A stretch of 51,823 nucleotides of DNA from an uncultured Anaerobutyricum sp. (GTDB taxonomy: Bacteria > Bacillota > Clostridia > Lachnospirales > Lachnospiraceae): assembly GCF_934307085.1 (NCBI RefSeq), contig NZ_CAKRCF010000019.1, forward strand, positions 1 through 51,823, given 5' to 3'. How positions within the stretch are numbered: position 1 is the stretch's first letter; each line of letters opens with the position of its first letter. Below the pieces are notes generated by a model that searched no databases, was not told the DNA's origin, and worked only from the letters and a program-made list of their open reading frames with translations. This document shows, piece by piece, positions 1-7,956 of the stretch. A program made the position numbers and the translations under genes.

Positions 1-2648
1 ATCTTTTCTGCTGTCGTCTCGTTTTTGCCCTCTGCATCACTGAATACTTTTTGACAACTGCTACATGTCCAGTATGCCTTATTTCCTTTTTCTGTACATG
101 TTGCTTCTTTGGCTTCTGCTTTTTTCAGATTATGAACGCACTGATTTTCTTTTAATTGGAATATGTACTCACTACTACAATTACCACTTCTTACAACGCA
201 ATAATATGCTTCTTCTCCATCTCCTTTTTCTATTTCAAATGTATTTTTATCAGATGATGTTTGCTTTTCTCCGTCTGCGTTATACCATTCATAAGTCAGA
301 TTTTCTTTTTCCTGTTTTGGAGTAATACCTAATGTTACTTTTGTTCCTTTTGCACATTCTATTTTATTTGTTTGTTTATCATTAATATATTGGATTGCAT
401 CCTCTGTATAATCATTAAGATTAAGTGCAAATTCATATTCTTCTTCATACTCTTCATCTGATGCTTTATTTATATCTACCCGAATATATAATGACTTACT
501 ATCCAATAAATTAATTTTATTCAGCAACTGTTCATCTAAAGTAATCTTATTTTTATCACTTGGTATTTCAACTCTATCTCCATCTTGTATGGCTTCCCAT
601 GTATACACAAAATCATCATCTGATATCTGCGGCTCCACTCTTAATACCAAATTTTTAAAAGAATCTACTTGTAATTCACTTGCTTCCTGATCACCAATAT
701 ATGTCTTAAAACTGTCATTAGCATATAATGAAAAATACACATACTCAGAGCCTGTTTCACTACTTACTATACAGTAAAAGCATTTTTTCTTCATAGGAGG
801 GACTATTACATTACAACCATTTGATCCTTCCTCAAGAGCCTCTCCCCCATCGTTATCATACCAAATATACGTTAACGCTTTATCGGAAAGTGTATTTTTA
901 GCTTCTACCTCTAAATGGACTTCCTGCCCTGATGCTACATAATATTTGTTTCCAACGGGATTAATCTGAACCCCATTTTGCTTTACTGAAGAAGAAAGAA
1001 TTTTTATTCCCGCATTCTCACTTAATATAAACCTTATATAATTTGTTTCCTCTCCATCTGTAACTGTACAGGTATATACATGGGCTTCTTTTAGTCTATT
1101 TACTGCATATGCAGAGGTGGTTGCTCCTTCAATATCAACATCATAGTGACCACCTTCTGTTGATATGGTTTTATTCCATGAATATTGCAGTTCTTTTCCC
1201 TTTGTTGTCGTTGCCTTCACTTCTAATTTATAAGTTCCATTATTGTCTGGCACCGTATATAGAATCTCTTCTGTATTATTGTAAACATCTCCACTATAGC
1301 TTTCTCCATTAATAAATGCCTTTGTACTTAATTCTTTTATATTTTTCTGTCCAAACTCAAGTGTAAACTCTTGTGTTTTTCTTTCATTCCCATCCGAAAT
1401 TTCTACACAATAGCGATGTTTTTTTTCATCATTTTGAGTAATTGTAACCTCATTTCCATGATACTGCTCTCCATTAGCATCACACAAAGGCTCCTTAATA
1501 TCTTCACTATATTTACCTTCGTACCAGCTATATGTCATATCTGCTTGTTCGTACATACTGGTCACTTCTACGCTAAGTTTATACTTTTTCCCTTTTTGTA
1601 CATTAAATTTAGATTTTTGCATATCATTAATGTATGGCTTTATTTTAAGAGTAGCTTTAAGATTAATTTCAAATTCAACCTCTGTTTTTGTATTGCCATC
1701 AGATACAATACATCTATAAATTTCTTCTCCTCCCGCTTCCTTTTTCACCTCATAAACCGAGCTATTGGCACCTGATATTTTCTCATCACTTCCATCCAGC
1801 CACTGATAGGTAATCTCTGATTTTCCATCAATCTCATAAATCGTACTGGCACTTACTTCTAATGTGATGCCATCTCCTACCATTGCAAAGATGCTTCCTT
1901 GTTTCTTCCCGTTAATTTTTCTTATAGTAGTCAATGTTTTTTCAGCAGGAATATATATTGTATTGTCCCATGATTCGGATGTTTCATTACCATCACTAAT
2001 TTCACATTTATATACTTCTTCTGAACGTGTTTTCTTGCTAAGCTGTACTATACTAGTATTTCCACCAATTTCTTCTGGTAATTTATTTCCATCTTCATCA
2101 TACCATTGATAAGTAATCTGTGAATCATCTACATAGTCACTTGTTGCCGATGCCCTTAAAGCAAATTTCTCTCCTTCTTTAATTTCAGGTAAATCTACTT
2201 TATCCAGCGCATTATATTCTTTTTCATCTTTCACAAGAAAAAACTTAATTTTATGTAGTGTGTATGAAGAATACAGTGTAAACTCATATGTATCATTTAA
2301 ATCTCCATAAGACACGGTACAACTATATTCCTCTCGTCCTGTTCCTTTATCTACTTCATACACAGCAGATTCTGCACCTGTAATTTTTTCTTCATCCCTA
2401 TACCATTGATAACTAACTGAATTTTCTATGTCTTCTGAATCAAGCCTTACCTCTAATTTTAAATGATCACCTTTTGTATACTCGGCATCGTCTTTATCAT
2501 AGATCGCATCATTAATATACTGCGTTGCTGTAATATTTGTTTCTTCTGCATTGACCTCTACATTTCCCAACAAAAATAATACTGCTAAAAATACAGCTAT
2601 GATTCCCATATAAATTTGCCTTTGATTATTAATAGATTTTTCTTTCAT
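1..2648 (-). CDS. Secreted Ig-like repeat surface protein (C-terminus cut by window edge)
   Basis: About 882 codons are open from the start to the left edge, so the C-terminus lies outside. The start at 2648 is chosen because AGAGGGG sits about 9 nt upstream; an in-frame ATG at 2672 would place that site inside the coding region. Residues 1-36 form a signal peptide: charged N-terminus, hydrophobic core (GIIAVFLAVLFLLGN) and a probable cut after VNA. The mature part is a string of modules of roughly 90-120 residues, each with a Tyr-x-Trp-Tyr strand and a Tyr-x-Cys-x-Val-Ser-Asp-Gly strand, the pattern of Ig-like folds. The last visible module has CTEKGNKAYWTCSSC, a cysteine repeat common in Clostridial surface proteins. 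It probably acts outside the cell in adhesion or glycan binding. The anchor (LPXTG, SLH or other) is not visible. It follows a 113-residue gene by 43 nt, probably in one operon. Confidence 0.85.
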   Translation of the reverse strand, partial: MKEKSINNQRQIYMGIIAVFLAVLFLLGNVEVNAEETNITATQYINDAIYDKDDAEYTKGDHLKLEVRLDSEDIENSVSYQWYRDEEKITGAESAVYEVDKGTGREEYSCTVSYGDLNDTYEFTLYSSYTLHKIKFFLVKDEKEYNALDKVDLPEIKEGEKFALRASATSDYVDDSQITYQWYDEDGNKLPEEIGGNTSIVQLSKKTRSEEVYKCEISDGNETSESWDNTIYIPAEKTLTTIRKINGKKQGSIFAMVGDGITLEVSASTIYEIDGKSEITYQWLDGSDEKISGANSSVYEVKKEAGGEEIYRCIVSDGNTKTEVEFEINLKATLKIKPYINDMQKSKFNVQKGKKYKLSVEVTSMYEQADMTYSWYEGKYSEDIKEPLCDANGEQYHGNEVTITQNDEKKHRYCVEISDGNERKTQEFTLEFGQKNIKELSTKAFINGESYSGDVYNNTEEILYTVPDNNGTYKLEVKATTTKGKELQYSWNKTISTEGGHYDVDIEGATTSAYAVNRLKEAHVYTCTVTDGEETNYIRFILSENAGIKILSSSVKQNGVQINPVGNKYYVASGQEVHLEVEAKNTLSDKALTYIWYDNDGGEALEEGSNGCNVIVPPMKKKCFYCIVSSETGSEYVYFSLYANDSFKTYIGDQEASELQVDSFKNLVLRVEPQISDDDFVYTWEAIQDGDRVEIPSDKNKITLDEQLLNKINLLDSKSLYIRVDINKASDEEYEEEYEFALNLNDYTEDAIQYINDKQTNKIECAKGTKVTLGITPKQEKENLTYEWYNADGEKQTSSDKNTFEIEKGDGEEAYYCVVRSGNCSSEYIFQLKENQCVHNLKKAEAKEATCTEKGNKAYWTCSSCQKVFSDAEGKNETTAEK

Positions 2649-2691
2649 CTTCTTTTTCCCCTCTTTTTTCATACTTTTTGTTATCTATCTC

Positions 2692-3033
2692 TTAACTATA
2701 AATACTCTCCTTTCTCAGACCATAATAATCCTTAAATAAATCTATCTCTGTATATCTCATAATCCCACCAAAATACATTTCTACAAAATCCTGATTCTGA
2801 AACCATACCATTTTTTGCAGGTCAAGTTCATAAGAATCAAACTTTGTTTTATCCAATTTAAAAATCTGCCCTTGTTCTGTCATATAATATTGCGTATGTT
2901 CTTCCGTATGACACAGAGAATTTATCCCTTCTTCTTTTTGCCCTAGAAGATATGTCTCTACTTTTGTAACAGTTTTAAACATTCTGGAATTGCAAAAATG
3001 CATTCCCCAATATAATTTCTGTTCTTCTTCCAT
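2692..3033 (-). CDS. Hypothetical protein, 113 aa
   Basis: Unrecognised. It is a soluble, acidic and aromatic-rich protein with no signal peptide, membrane segment or motif I can name. A GGGAGAA ribosome site precedes the ATG. It is the first gene after a good promoter (3127-3154) and lies 43 nt upstream of the secreted Ig-like protein, so the two are probably co-transcribed. The composition looks genuinely coding (mixed Glu/Lys/Tyr/Phe, no low complexity). A small partner or regulator of the surface protein is possible, but nothing in the sequence shows it. Confidence 0.6.
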   Translation of the reverse strand: MEEEQKLYWGMHFCNSRMFKTVTKVETYLLGQKEEGINSLCHTEEHTQYYMTEQGQIFKLDKTKFDSYELDLQKMVWFQNQDFVEMYFGGIMRYTEIDLFKDYYGLRKESIYS

Positions 3034-3126
3034 ATTATTCTCATTCTCCCTTTCTCACCCTAATTTTTATGCCGTATCTCTCTCACCCCTCTTTCCTTTT
3101 ACTCGTTCATTTTACTTTTTACTTGC

Positions 3127-3154
3127 ATTATAACTATTCCATTTTTTAATACAA
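3127..3154 (-). promoter_or_regulatory. Promoter for the 113-aa gene and surface protein
   Basis: On the minus strand TTGTAT (-35, plus 3149-3154) and a perfect TATAAT (-10, plus 3127-3132) are separated by 16 nt. The start codon lies about 90 nt downstream. No clear operator was seen. Confidence 0.55.
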
Positions 3155-3252
3155 TAGTTTGTGTCTAACTGGTCATTTTTTCGACATTTTTGGTATCTTT
3201 CTTTTTCTCTCAACCTGAATTTTTCTCAAAAATTTTATTTAGTAAGCTTCTG

Positions 3253-3301
3253 TAAAACAAAAAAAGCATCCTCCGGCTGTTTCTTTCCAACCAGTGAATG
3301 C
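3253..3301 (-). terminator. Rho-independent terminator after the pseudokinase pair
   Basis: Read on the minus strand: stem GCATTC / GGATGC, one A-A mismatch, then CTGGTTG / CAGCCGG with G-U pairs, a short loop, and a TTTTTTTG run. It lies about 190 nt past the stop codon at 3495 and would end the signalling transcript before the 113-aa gene promoter. Confidence 0.7.
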
Positions 3302-3494
3302 TGCAAAAATATTTTTTAACTTCTATTATGTCCTTCTTATGTTATCTTCTCAATCGCAGTACAACTCTCATCTACTCTCTTATACCCTACCTCCTTAATG
3401 CCAGTATAATCTACAGCTCTTTTCTTCTTTGCTCTCCGTCAAGCATTGTACTTCAAAAAATATAATTACAAAAGTTTGTCTTCTTTCTTCTCCG

Positions 3495-4730
3495 CTACCT
3501 CCTCAACCCCAATATAATCCGCATCTCCCCATTCCTACTCTCAACATTAATCCCCCCATCATACCTTTTTACATATTTCTTGAAAGCTCTCGGCGATACT
3601 TTCAGGTTGGTTCCCTGAAGCTCCACAGAATAAACAAGCTGATTTTTAATAGCCGCTGCATGTAGTTTTACTTTCTTGGCTTGTTTTGCATATTCGATAA
3701 GCTTTAAAAGAATAGCAATACTATCCTCGCTTTTGATATTTCCCCTATGATAATTTTGAAAGAGGATATCAACTTCGATTTGCTGTTGTTTGCAGAAGGC
3801 AGCAAAGTCAGTGAGGATGCCGTCTACTAGATAGTCCTCGCAGAAGAAGAGTTGATTTAAGTTCTGATAGCGTGTCTGGAGATTATCGATATAGGCTTTG
3901 ACCTGTTTCTTTTTTTCTTTTTGGGAGAGATTGCTACTTAAATCGGTAAGTTCGTCTAATGCTCCTTCTACGGTTGCTTTGAAATCGTCTAGTTCTTTTA
4001 TTTCATGCTGAATTTCTTTGTAGTAGTTTTCCATCTGCTTTTGGTTTTGTTCTAATTCTTTTTTCTTTCGGAAAACATTTCTGGTATGTATTGCAAAGGC
4101 GAAGACGAGTGCACTGCCACTGCCGACGCAAAGGCTCGTTGCCAACAGGTACATTGGTTTCTGTCGTAGGCTTGCTGATGTATTATATAGGAAGTTACTC
4201 ATCCAGCCTCCTATGAGATAAGTGAATACAATGGTCAGGCAGATAACCTCATGTTTTATTGTATAAGTACAATATTTTTTTAATATTGGATGGACAATAG
4301 CATAACTGATGATAAATATCAGAATTACTGTCAAACATTCTTGTAATAAAGAAAGTTTCATTCGCATCCCCTGATAAAGAATGCCGTCATTTATGCATTC
4401 TGTGGCAAAGACACCTGTCAGGACTTTTGCCAGAGGTTCTTTCCAAACAAATGCGGTAAGGATGACAAGTCCGACTGCAGTGAGGCTTGCACAGGTGGAC
4501 ATTGTAATTTTGTACCAGTTTTGTGTTCCGTACATGGCATTCCAGATAGAAAGCAAGCCAATATTATAGAAAATGTATCGGACACCACAGGCTGCCGGAA
4601 AGAACCAGGCATATTTTCTTTTGCCGAATAAGGTATATACGACAATACAGTTTAATATATTACCCAATACTGCTTCTATCAGCATGGTTCTGTTTTCTGT
4701 AAGGATATTGAGAATCATTGTGATTGACAT
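3495..4730 (-). CDS. AgrC-like membrane protein with degenerate histidine-kinase region (paralogue 2)
   Basis: 411 residues. The N-terminal half (about 1-225) has six or seven hydrophobic segments, as in AgrC/ComD-type sensors. A charged coiled coil (about 230-285) follows, then a C-terminal region laid out like a GHKL kinase. At the H-box the intact neighbour reads YRHDIPKHL; this protein reads FKATVEGAL, with no histidine. The N-box Asn and the glycine box are not recognisable either (LIEYAKQAKKVKLHAAA). The ending IILGLRR is shared with the paralogue 4 nt upstream. Predicted role: a catalytically dead sensor that modulates the adjacent kinase or senses a ligand. It is not a truncated pseudogene, because the reading frame is intact and the paralogue keeps the same losses. 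Confidence 0.75.
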   Translation of the reverse strand: MSITMILNILTENRTMLIEAVLGNILNCIVVYTLFGKRKYAWFFPAACGVRYIFYNIGLLSIWNAMYGTQNWYKITMSTCASLTAVGLVILTAFVWKEPLAKVLTGVFATECINDGILYQGMRMKLSLLQECLTVILIFIISYAIVHPILKKYCTYTIKHEVICLTIVFTYLIGGWMSNFLYNTSASLRQKPMYLLATSLCVGSGSALVFAFAIHTRNVFRKKKELEQNQKQMENYYKEIQHEIKELDDFKATVEGALDELTDLSSNLSQKEKKKQVKAYIDNLQTRYQNLNQLFFCEDYLVDGILTDFAAFCKQQQIEVDILFQNYHRGNIKSEDSIAILLKLIEYAKQAKKVKLHAAAIKNQLVYSVELQGTNLKVSPRAFKKYVKRYDGGINVESRNGEMRIILGLRR

Positions 4731-4733
4731 TTA

Positions 4734-6158
4734 TTAGTTCCTCCGTAGTCCGATAATTATTTTCTGTATCGTGTTCTGCCCCTGTACGGAATCTAGTTGT
4801 TCGATTGGTGTTTCTGTTACATACAGGGTTCCATCATATTTTTTCAGATATTTGTTTATGCCTTTTCTGATGTGTTTTGCTTTTTGTTTTTCAACAAGTA
4901 TCTTCTTTGGTTTTGTTTCCGATAATATTTCGTCTGAGTTCATTGTGGCAGCTACGGAGCTAGTTGCTGTAGTTTCCGGCATTTCCGTTTCGCTTGTTTC
5001 TGAATTCATTGTTATAGACACTGCCTTTGCATTCTTTGTTATTACCGTCACCGACAAAATTAACTGATTTTTAACCGCCGCTGCATGCAGACTTACTTCT
5101 TCTGCCTCTTTTGTATTATTCATAAGGTTTAACAGAATTTGAACGATGTCTTCTTGTTTTATTTTTCCCCTGTCATAATTTTGAAAGAGAATGTCGGTCT
5201 TTTGTTGTTGTTTATCACGGGAGGCTTTAAAATTGCATAAAAGTCCATCTATAATATAATCTGGACAGAAAAAGATATTATTTATGAGCTGATAACGTTC
5301 CTGCAAATGTTCTATATAGGCAAGCATGGACTGTTTCTTTTCTTTTGCCGTTCCGTCCTGCTCTGTTTTTATAATTTTCTCAAAGCCTGCTTCTACGTCT
5401 TGACGAAATTCCTGCAGTTCTTTTATCTGTGTGTCTACTTTAGAATAGTAGCTTTCCATCTGCTCTGTGGCATAGATAAGCTGTCTTTTTCTCTGTGAAA
5501 GCTGCACGCTATAAATCAGGAATCCGACTGCGACGACAATGAGAACCATTGCGGTGAAATAGATGCCCATTTTATGGAGCATTGTATCCGGAGCTGCCAT
5601 GCTGTCTTCTATGCTGACATAGAGAAAGTTGCTGAGCCAGCCGCTTAAAATAAGCAATATCAGTAGTTCACTGCAAATATAGGAATGTCTTATTCTGTAG
5701 TTTCGATATTTCTTTAATAATGGGGTTATGATTTTATAAATAATGAAAAAAATGATAACAGATAATGCTGCATTGATAATCGGAGCAAATCCCCACGATG
5801 GTACTTCGTATACGATAGCTGTTCCTCCGAAATCACACAGACAAAATGCCAGCAGTACTTTTGCTAACTGCTCTTGCCACAAAAAAGTGCTTAGGAACAT
5901 AGCGAAAAATGTACTGGCTGAAGCGATAGTAGGCATCATTATTTTAAACCACTGTTGCCCTCCGTAAAAATGATTGGCAATCAGTAGCAAGCCTACATTA
6001 TAGATAATAAAGCGAATACCGAGTATGGTCGGTAAAATATAGCTGTATTTTTTCTTTCCAAAGAGAGTTATCATAAGAATGCTGTCTATGGCACATCCAA
6101 AAAATCCACAAAACAGCCCGTAAAACTCCCCACTAAGTATTTCGATGATTTCTTTCAT
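4734..6158 (-). CDS. AgrC-like membrane protein with degenerate histidine-kinase region (paralogue 1)
   Basis: 474 residues and clearly homologous along its length to the next gene (shared ILFQNYDRGKI, LHAAAVKNQL, IIGLRRN). It has six or seven membrane segments, a coiled coil (about 235-300) and a kinase-like C-terminus. The H-box position reads FRQDVEAGF, without a histidine, and no N- or G-box can be seen. It carries an extra Thr/Ser/Glu-rich stretch near residues 375-420 that the paralogue lacks. It has its own promoter (6200-6228) and an AGGAAAG ribosome site. The stop is only 3 nt before the next start, so the two are translationally linked. The likely role is in signal perception or scaffolding with the kinase and response regulator upstream. 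Confidence 0.75.
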   Translation of the reverse strand: MKEIIEILSGEFYGLFCGFFGCAIDSILMITLFGKKKYSYILPTILGIRFIIYNVGLLLIANHFYGGQQWFKIMMPTIASASTFFAMFLSTFLWQEQLAKVLLAFCLCDFGGTAIVYEVPSWGFAPIINAALSVIIFFIIYKIITPLLKKYRNYRIRHSYICSELLILLILSGWLSNFLYVSIEDSMAAPDTMLHKMGIYFTAMVLIVVAVGFLIYSVQLSQRKRQLIYATEQMESYYSKVDTQIKELQEFRQDVEAGFEKIIKTEQDGTAKEKKQSMLAYIEHLQERYQLINNIFFCPDYIIDGLLCNFKASRDKQQQKTDILFQNYDRGKIKQEDIVQILLNLMNNTKEAEEVSLHAAAVKNQLILSVTVITKNAKAVSITMNSETSETEMPETTATSSVAATMNSDEILSETKPKKILVEKQKAKHIRKGINKYLKKYDGTLYVTETPIEQLDSVQGQNTIQKIIIGLRRN

Positions 6159-6199
6159 ATTTTATTAAACTTTCCTGTAAATAATTTTTAATTGTTTTT

Positions 6200-6228
6200 A
6201 TTATATACTATAAATAAGCAGTTATCAA
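6200..6228 (-). promoter_or_regulatory. Promoter of the degenerate sensor pair
   Basis: Minus-strand TTGATA (plus 6223-6228), a 17-nt spacer and a perfect TATAAT (plus 6200-6205), about 40 nt upstream of the start at 6158. It gives the two degenerate sensors expression independent of the kinase/regulator pair. Confidence 0.75.
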
Positions 6229-6233
6229 AAAAT

Positions 6234-6282
6234 GTAAAAAACTTATAGTTCGCTGTGTACTACGTAAATATAAGTTTTTTAC
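6234..6282. terminator. 14-bp inverted repeat with T-run, likely (bidirectional) terminator or attenuator
   Basis: GTAAAAAACTTATA (6234-6247) is perfectly repeated inverted at 6269-6282 with a 21-nt loop. The arm contains TTTTTT, so on the minus strand it resembles an A/U-rich terminator directly after the kinase stop (6292) and just upstream of the promoter at 6200-6228. Confidence 0.55.
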
Positions 6283-6291
6283 CTATATTGA

Positions 6292-6996
6292 CTATTTTAC
6301 AAATGGAAGAAAGACCTCTGCACATATTCTGTTTCTTCCCTCTTTGATGTAATCGATCCTTCCACCTGCCTCATTAACAATTTCTTTTATTATTTTTACT
6401 CCCCATCCATGTGCTTTTTTATCTTCTTTCTTGGTTGCAAAGTCAATTTTTTCTGTATTCTTGCAGGTATTGGCTACCTCTATCTTTATCCCTTCAGGAG
6501 TCTGGCCAATCGTCCAGATAATTTTCCTTTCTGAAGATTCTGGAATGCGACAACATGCTTCTATCGCATTATCAAGAAGATTCTGAATCAGAGCATTGAA
6601 ATCAACTTTTTCAATAGGAAGTTTTGTTAAAATGTCTTTTTCTATTAGTGAGAGTTTTATCTTTAAATCAATATTTTGTTCCAGACATTTTTCTGCCTTC
6701 ATGCAGGCGATTATGTTCAACAATTCATCCTCACAGTACTTTCTGTCAGAGTTATCTGAAACTACTTCTTCCATCATATGAAGATGCTTTGGAATATCAT
6801 GGCGATATTTTCTTGCCTGGCTAATTTTTCCCTGAACCTCTGTATAAGAGTTATTTATCGTCTCTAAAGATTCTTTCATCTTCTGGTTATTTTCTTCGGT
6901 ATCCATTACCCGCTTAATCCACAAATGTGCTACAAATAAAATAGATATAAACAGACTTCCTTTGATTAATAGACTCATCTTCTTCCTCTGCAACAA
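6292..6996 (-). CDS. GHKL sensor histidine kinase, short form
   Basis: 234 residues. One N-terminal membrane segment (SLFISILFVAHLW) is followed by a coiled coil and a full kinase core. The H-box is YRHDIPKHL with the phospho-accepting His near residue 64, the N-box is LIQNLLDNAIEAC, and the glycine box is GWGVKIIKE. It has no multi-pass sensor domain, unlike AgrC (about 430 residues), so it probably relies on a separate sensing partner. The two degenerate multi-pass proteins downstream are the obvious candidates. It lies 84 nt after the LytTR regulator and is almost certainly in its operon. Confidence 0.85.
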   Translation of the reverse strand: MLQRKKMSLLIKGSLFISILFVAHLWIKRVMDTEENNQKMKESLETINNSYTEVQGKISQARKYRHDIPKHLHMMEEVVSDNSDRKYCEDELLNIIACMKAEKCLEQNIDLKIKLSLIEKDILTKLPIEKVDFNALIQNLLDNAIEACCRIPESSERKIIWTIGQTPEGIKIEVANTCKNTEKIDFATKKEDKKAHGWGVKIIKEIVNEAGGRIDYIKEGRNRICAEVFLPFVK

Positions 6997-7080
6997 CTTT
7001 TATTTATTCTTAAAACATGTTAAAAACATACTCTATCCCTCTTACATAATAAACACATGAAAGACTCAAAAGTAATTCTT

Positions 7081-7800
7081 TTATACAAACAGTGCCGACC
7101 ACTTTAAGAAATCTTCCCTCGTTTTTTTCCCATATCTCCTGCTAATCTGCACAATCTGCTCTTTTCTCGACTGCCCATAAAGTATGTACATATCTTTTTG
7201 TAATTCCTTTACATGGCGAAAGTTTACAGCATAGCTATGATGGCACTGGGAAAAGTCTAATTCTGATAACTGGGGAAGGATATCATCTAATCGTTCCTTC
7301 ACATAATATTCTTTCCACACTGTTACGATTCTTGTCCCTCTCTTTTCCTTTTCCATATAGCAGATGTCCGATGGAATAACGGAAATAAGTTCATTTTTCA
7401 TTGTTTTCAAAACGATTCGGGACTTTTTATTCTCAAGATCATACACAATTCTATGAATAATCTCTCCAACTTTATCTCGGAAGTCTTTCTTCACAACGAA
7501 CCATATATGTTCTGTATTATAGATTTCTGTTGCATAATGAAGATAATTCGTCATATAAACAATTCTGCAATTCGGGCGGGTTTTATTCAGTTCTTTTGCT
7601 ACGGAAATTCCCAGCTTCCTTCCTAGCTCAATATCAAGGAAAACAGCATCTAACGGTTCATCTTTATATGCTAATAATCCTTCTGGATTTGAAAAACATC
7701 TGGTTTCCAAATCCATATTGATAAATTTGGAAAATTCTATCAATATTTTATTACAGGTCTGAAGCCATTTTTTATCGTCATCGCAAATTCCTATAATCAA
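7081..7800 (-). CDS. LytTR-family response regulator (AgrA/ComE type)
   Basis: 239 residues. The receiver domain (1-115) has the acidic pocket IGICDDD and the phospho-acceptor Asp in LDAVFLDIELG (near residue 56). A LytTR DNA-binding domain (about 135-235) has the typical KNELISVIPSDICYMEKE and SYAVNFRHVKEL strands. It is the partner of the GHKL kinase just downstream. It is preceded by a good promoter with an inverted repeat over the start site. No agrB- or agrD-like gene lies nearby, so the inducing signal is unknown. Confidence 0.9.
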   Translation of the reverse strand: MIIGICDDDKKWLQTCNKILIEFSKFINMDLETRCFSNPEGLLAYKDEPLDAVFLDIELGRKLGISVAKELNKTRPNCRIVYMTNYLHYATEIYNTEHIWFVVKKDFRDKVGEIIHRIVYDLENKKSRIVLKTMKNELISVIPSDICYMEKEKRGTRIVTVWKEYYVKERLDDILPQLSELDFSQCHHSYAVNFRHVKELQKDMYILYGQSRKEQIVQISRRYGKKTREDFLKWSALFV

Positions 7801-7852
7801 TTTTCTTTCCCCGCTCTCTGTTTATTTTAAATACACCTGCAACTTTACCGTT

Positions 7853-7902
7853 ATATTCATTGATATGAATATAATTATAACCCTTATATATCATATTTTC
7901 AA
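7853..7902 (-). promoter_or_regulatory. Promoter and candidate operator of the LytTR locus
   Basis: Minus-strand TTGAAA (plus 7897-7902), a 17-nt spacer and TATAAT (plus 7874-7879). Just downstream, ATATTCAT (7853-7860) and ATGAATAT (7865-7872) form a perfect 8-bp inverted repeat that would cover the transcription start, a usual place for autoregulation. Confidence 0.65.
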
Positions 7903-7956
7903 CCTTTCTGTTAGTCTATATTTTTCATAAAGTCTGCTACTATCTTGTTGTCTTTT

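Noticed and set aside
65..2109. Several plus-strand ORFs in the first 2 kb
   Set aside because: All lie antisense to the long open minus-strand surface-protein gene and have the Phe/Leu/Tyr-rich look of antisense shadows.
7801..7956. Search for an AgrD-like signal peptide or AgrB gene near the LytTR locus
   Set aside because: No short ORF with a ribosome site and peptide-precursor features, and no AgrB-like protein in the window.
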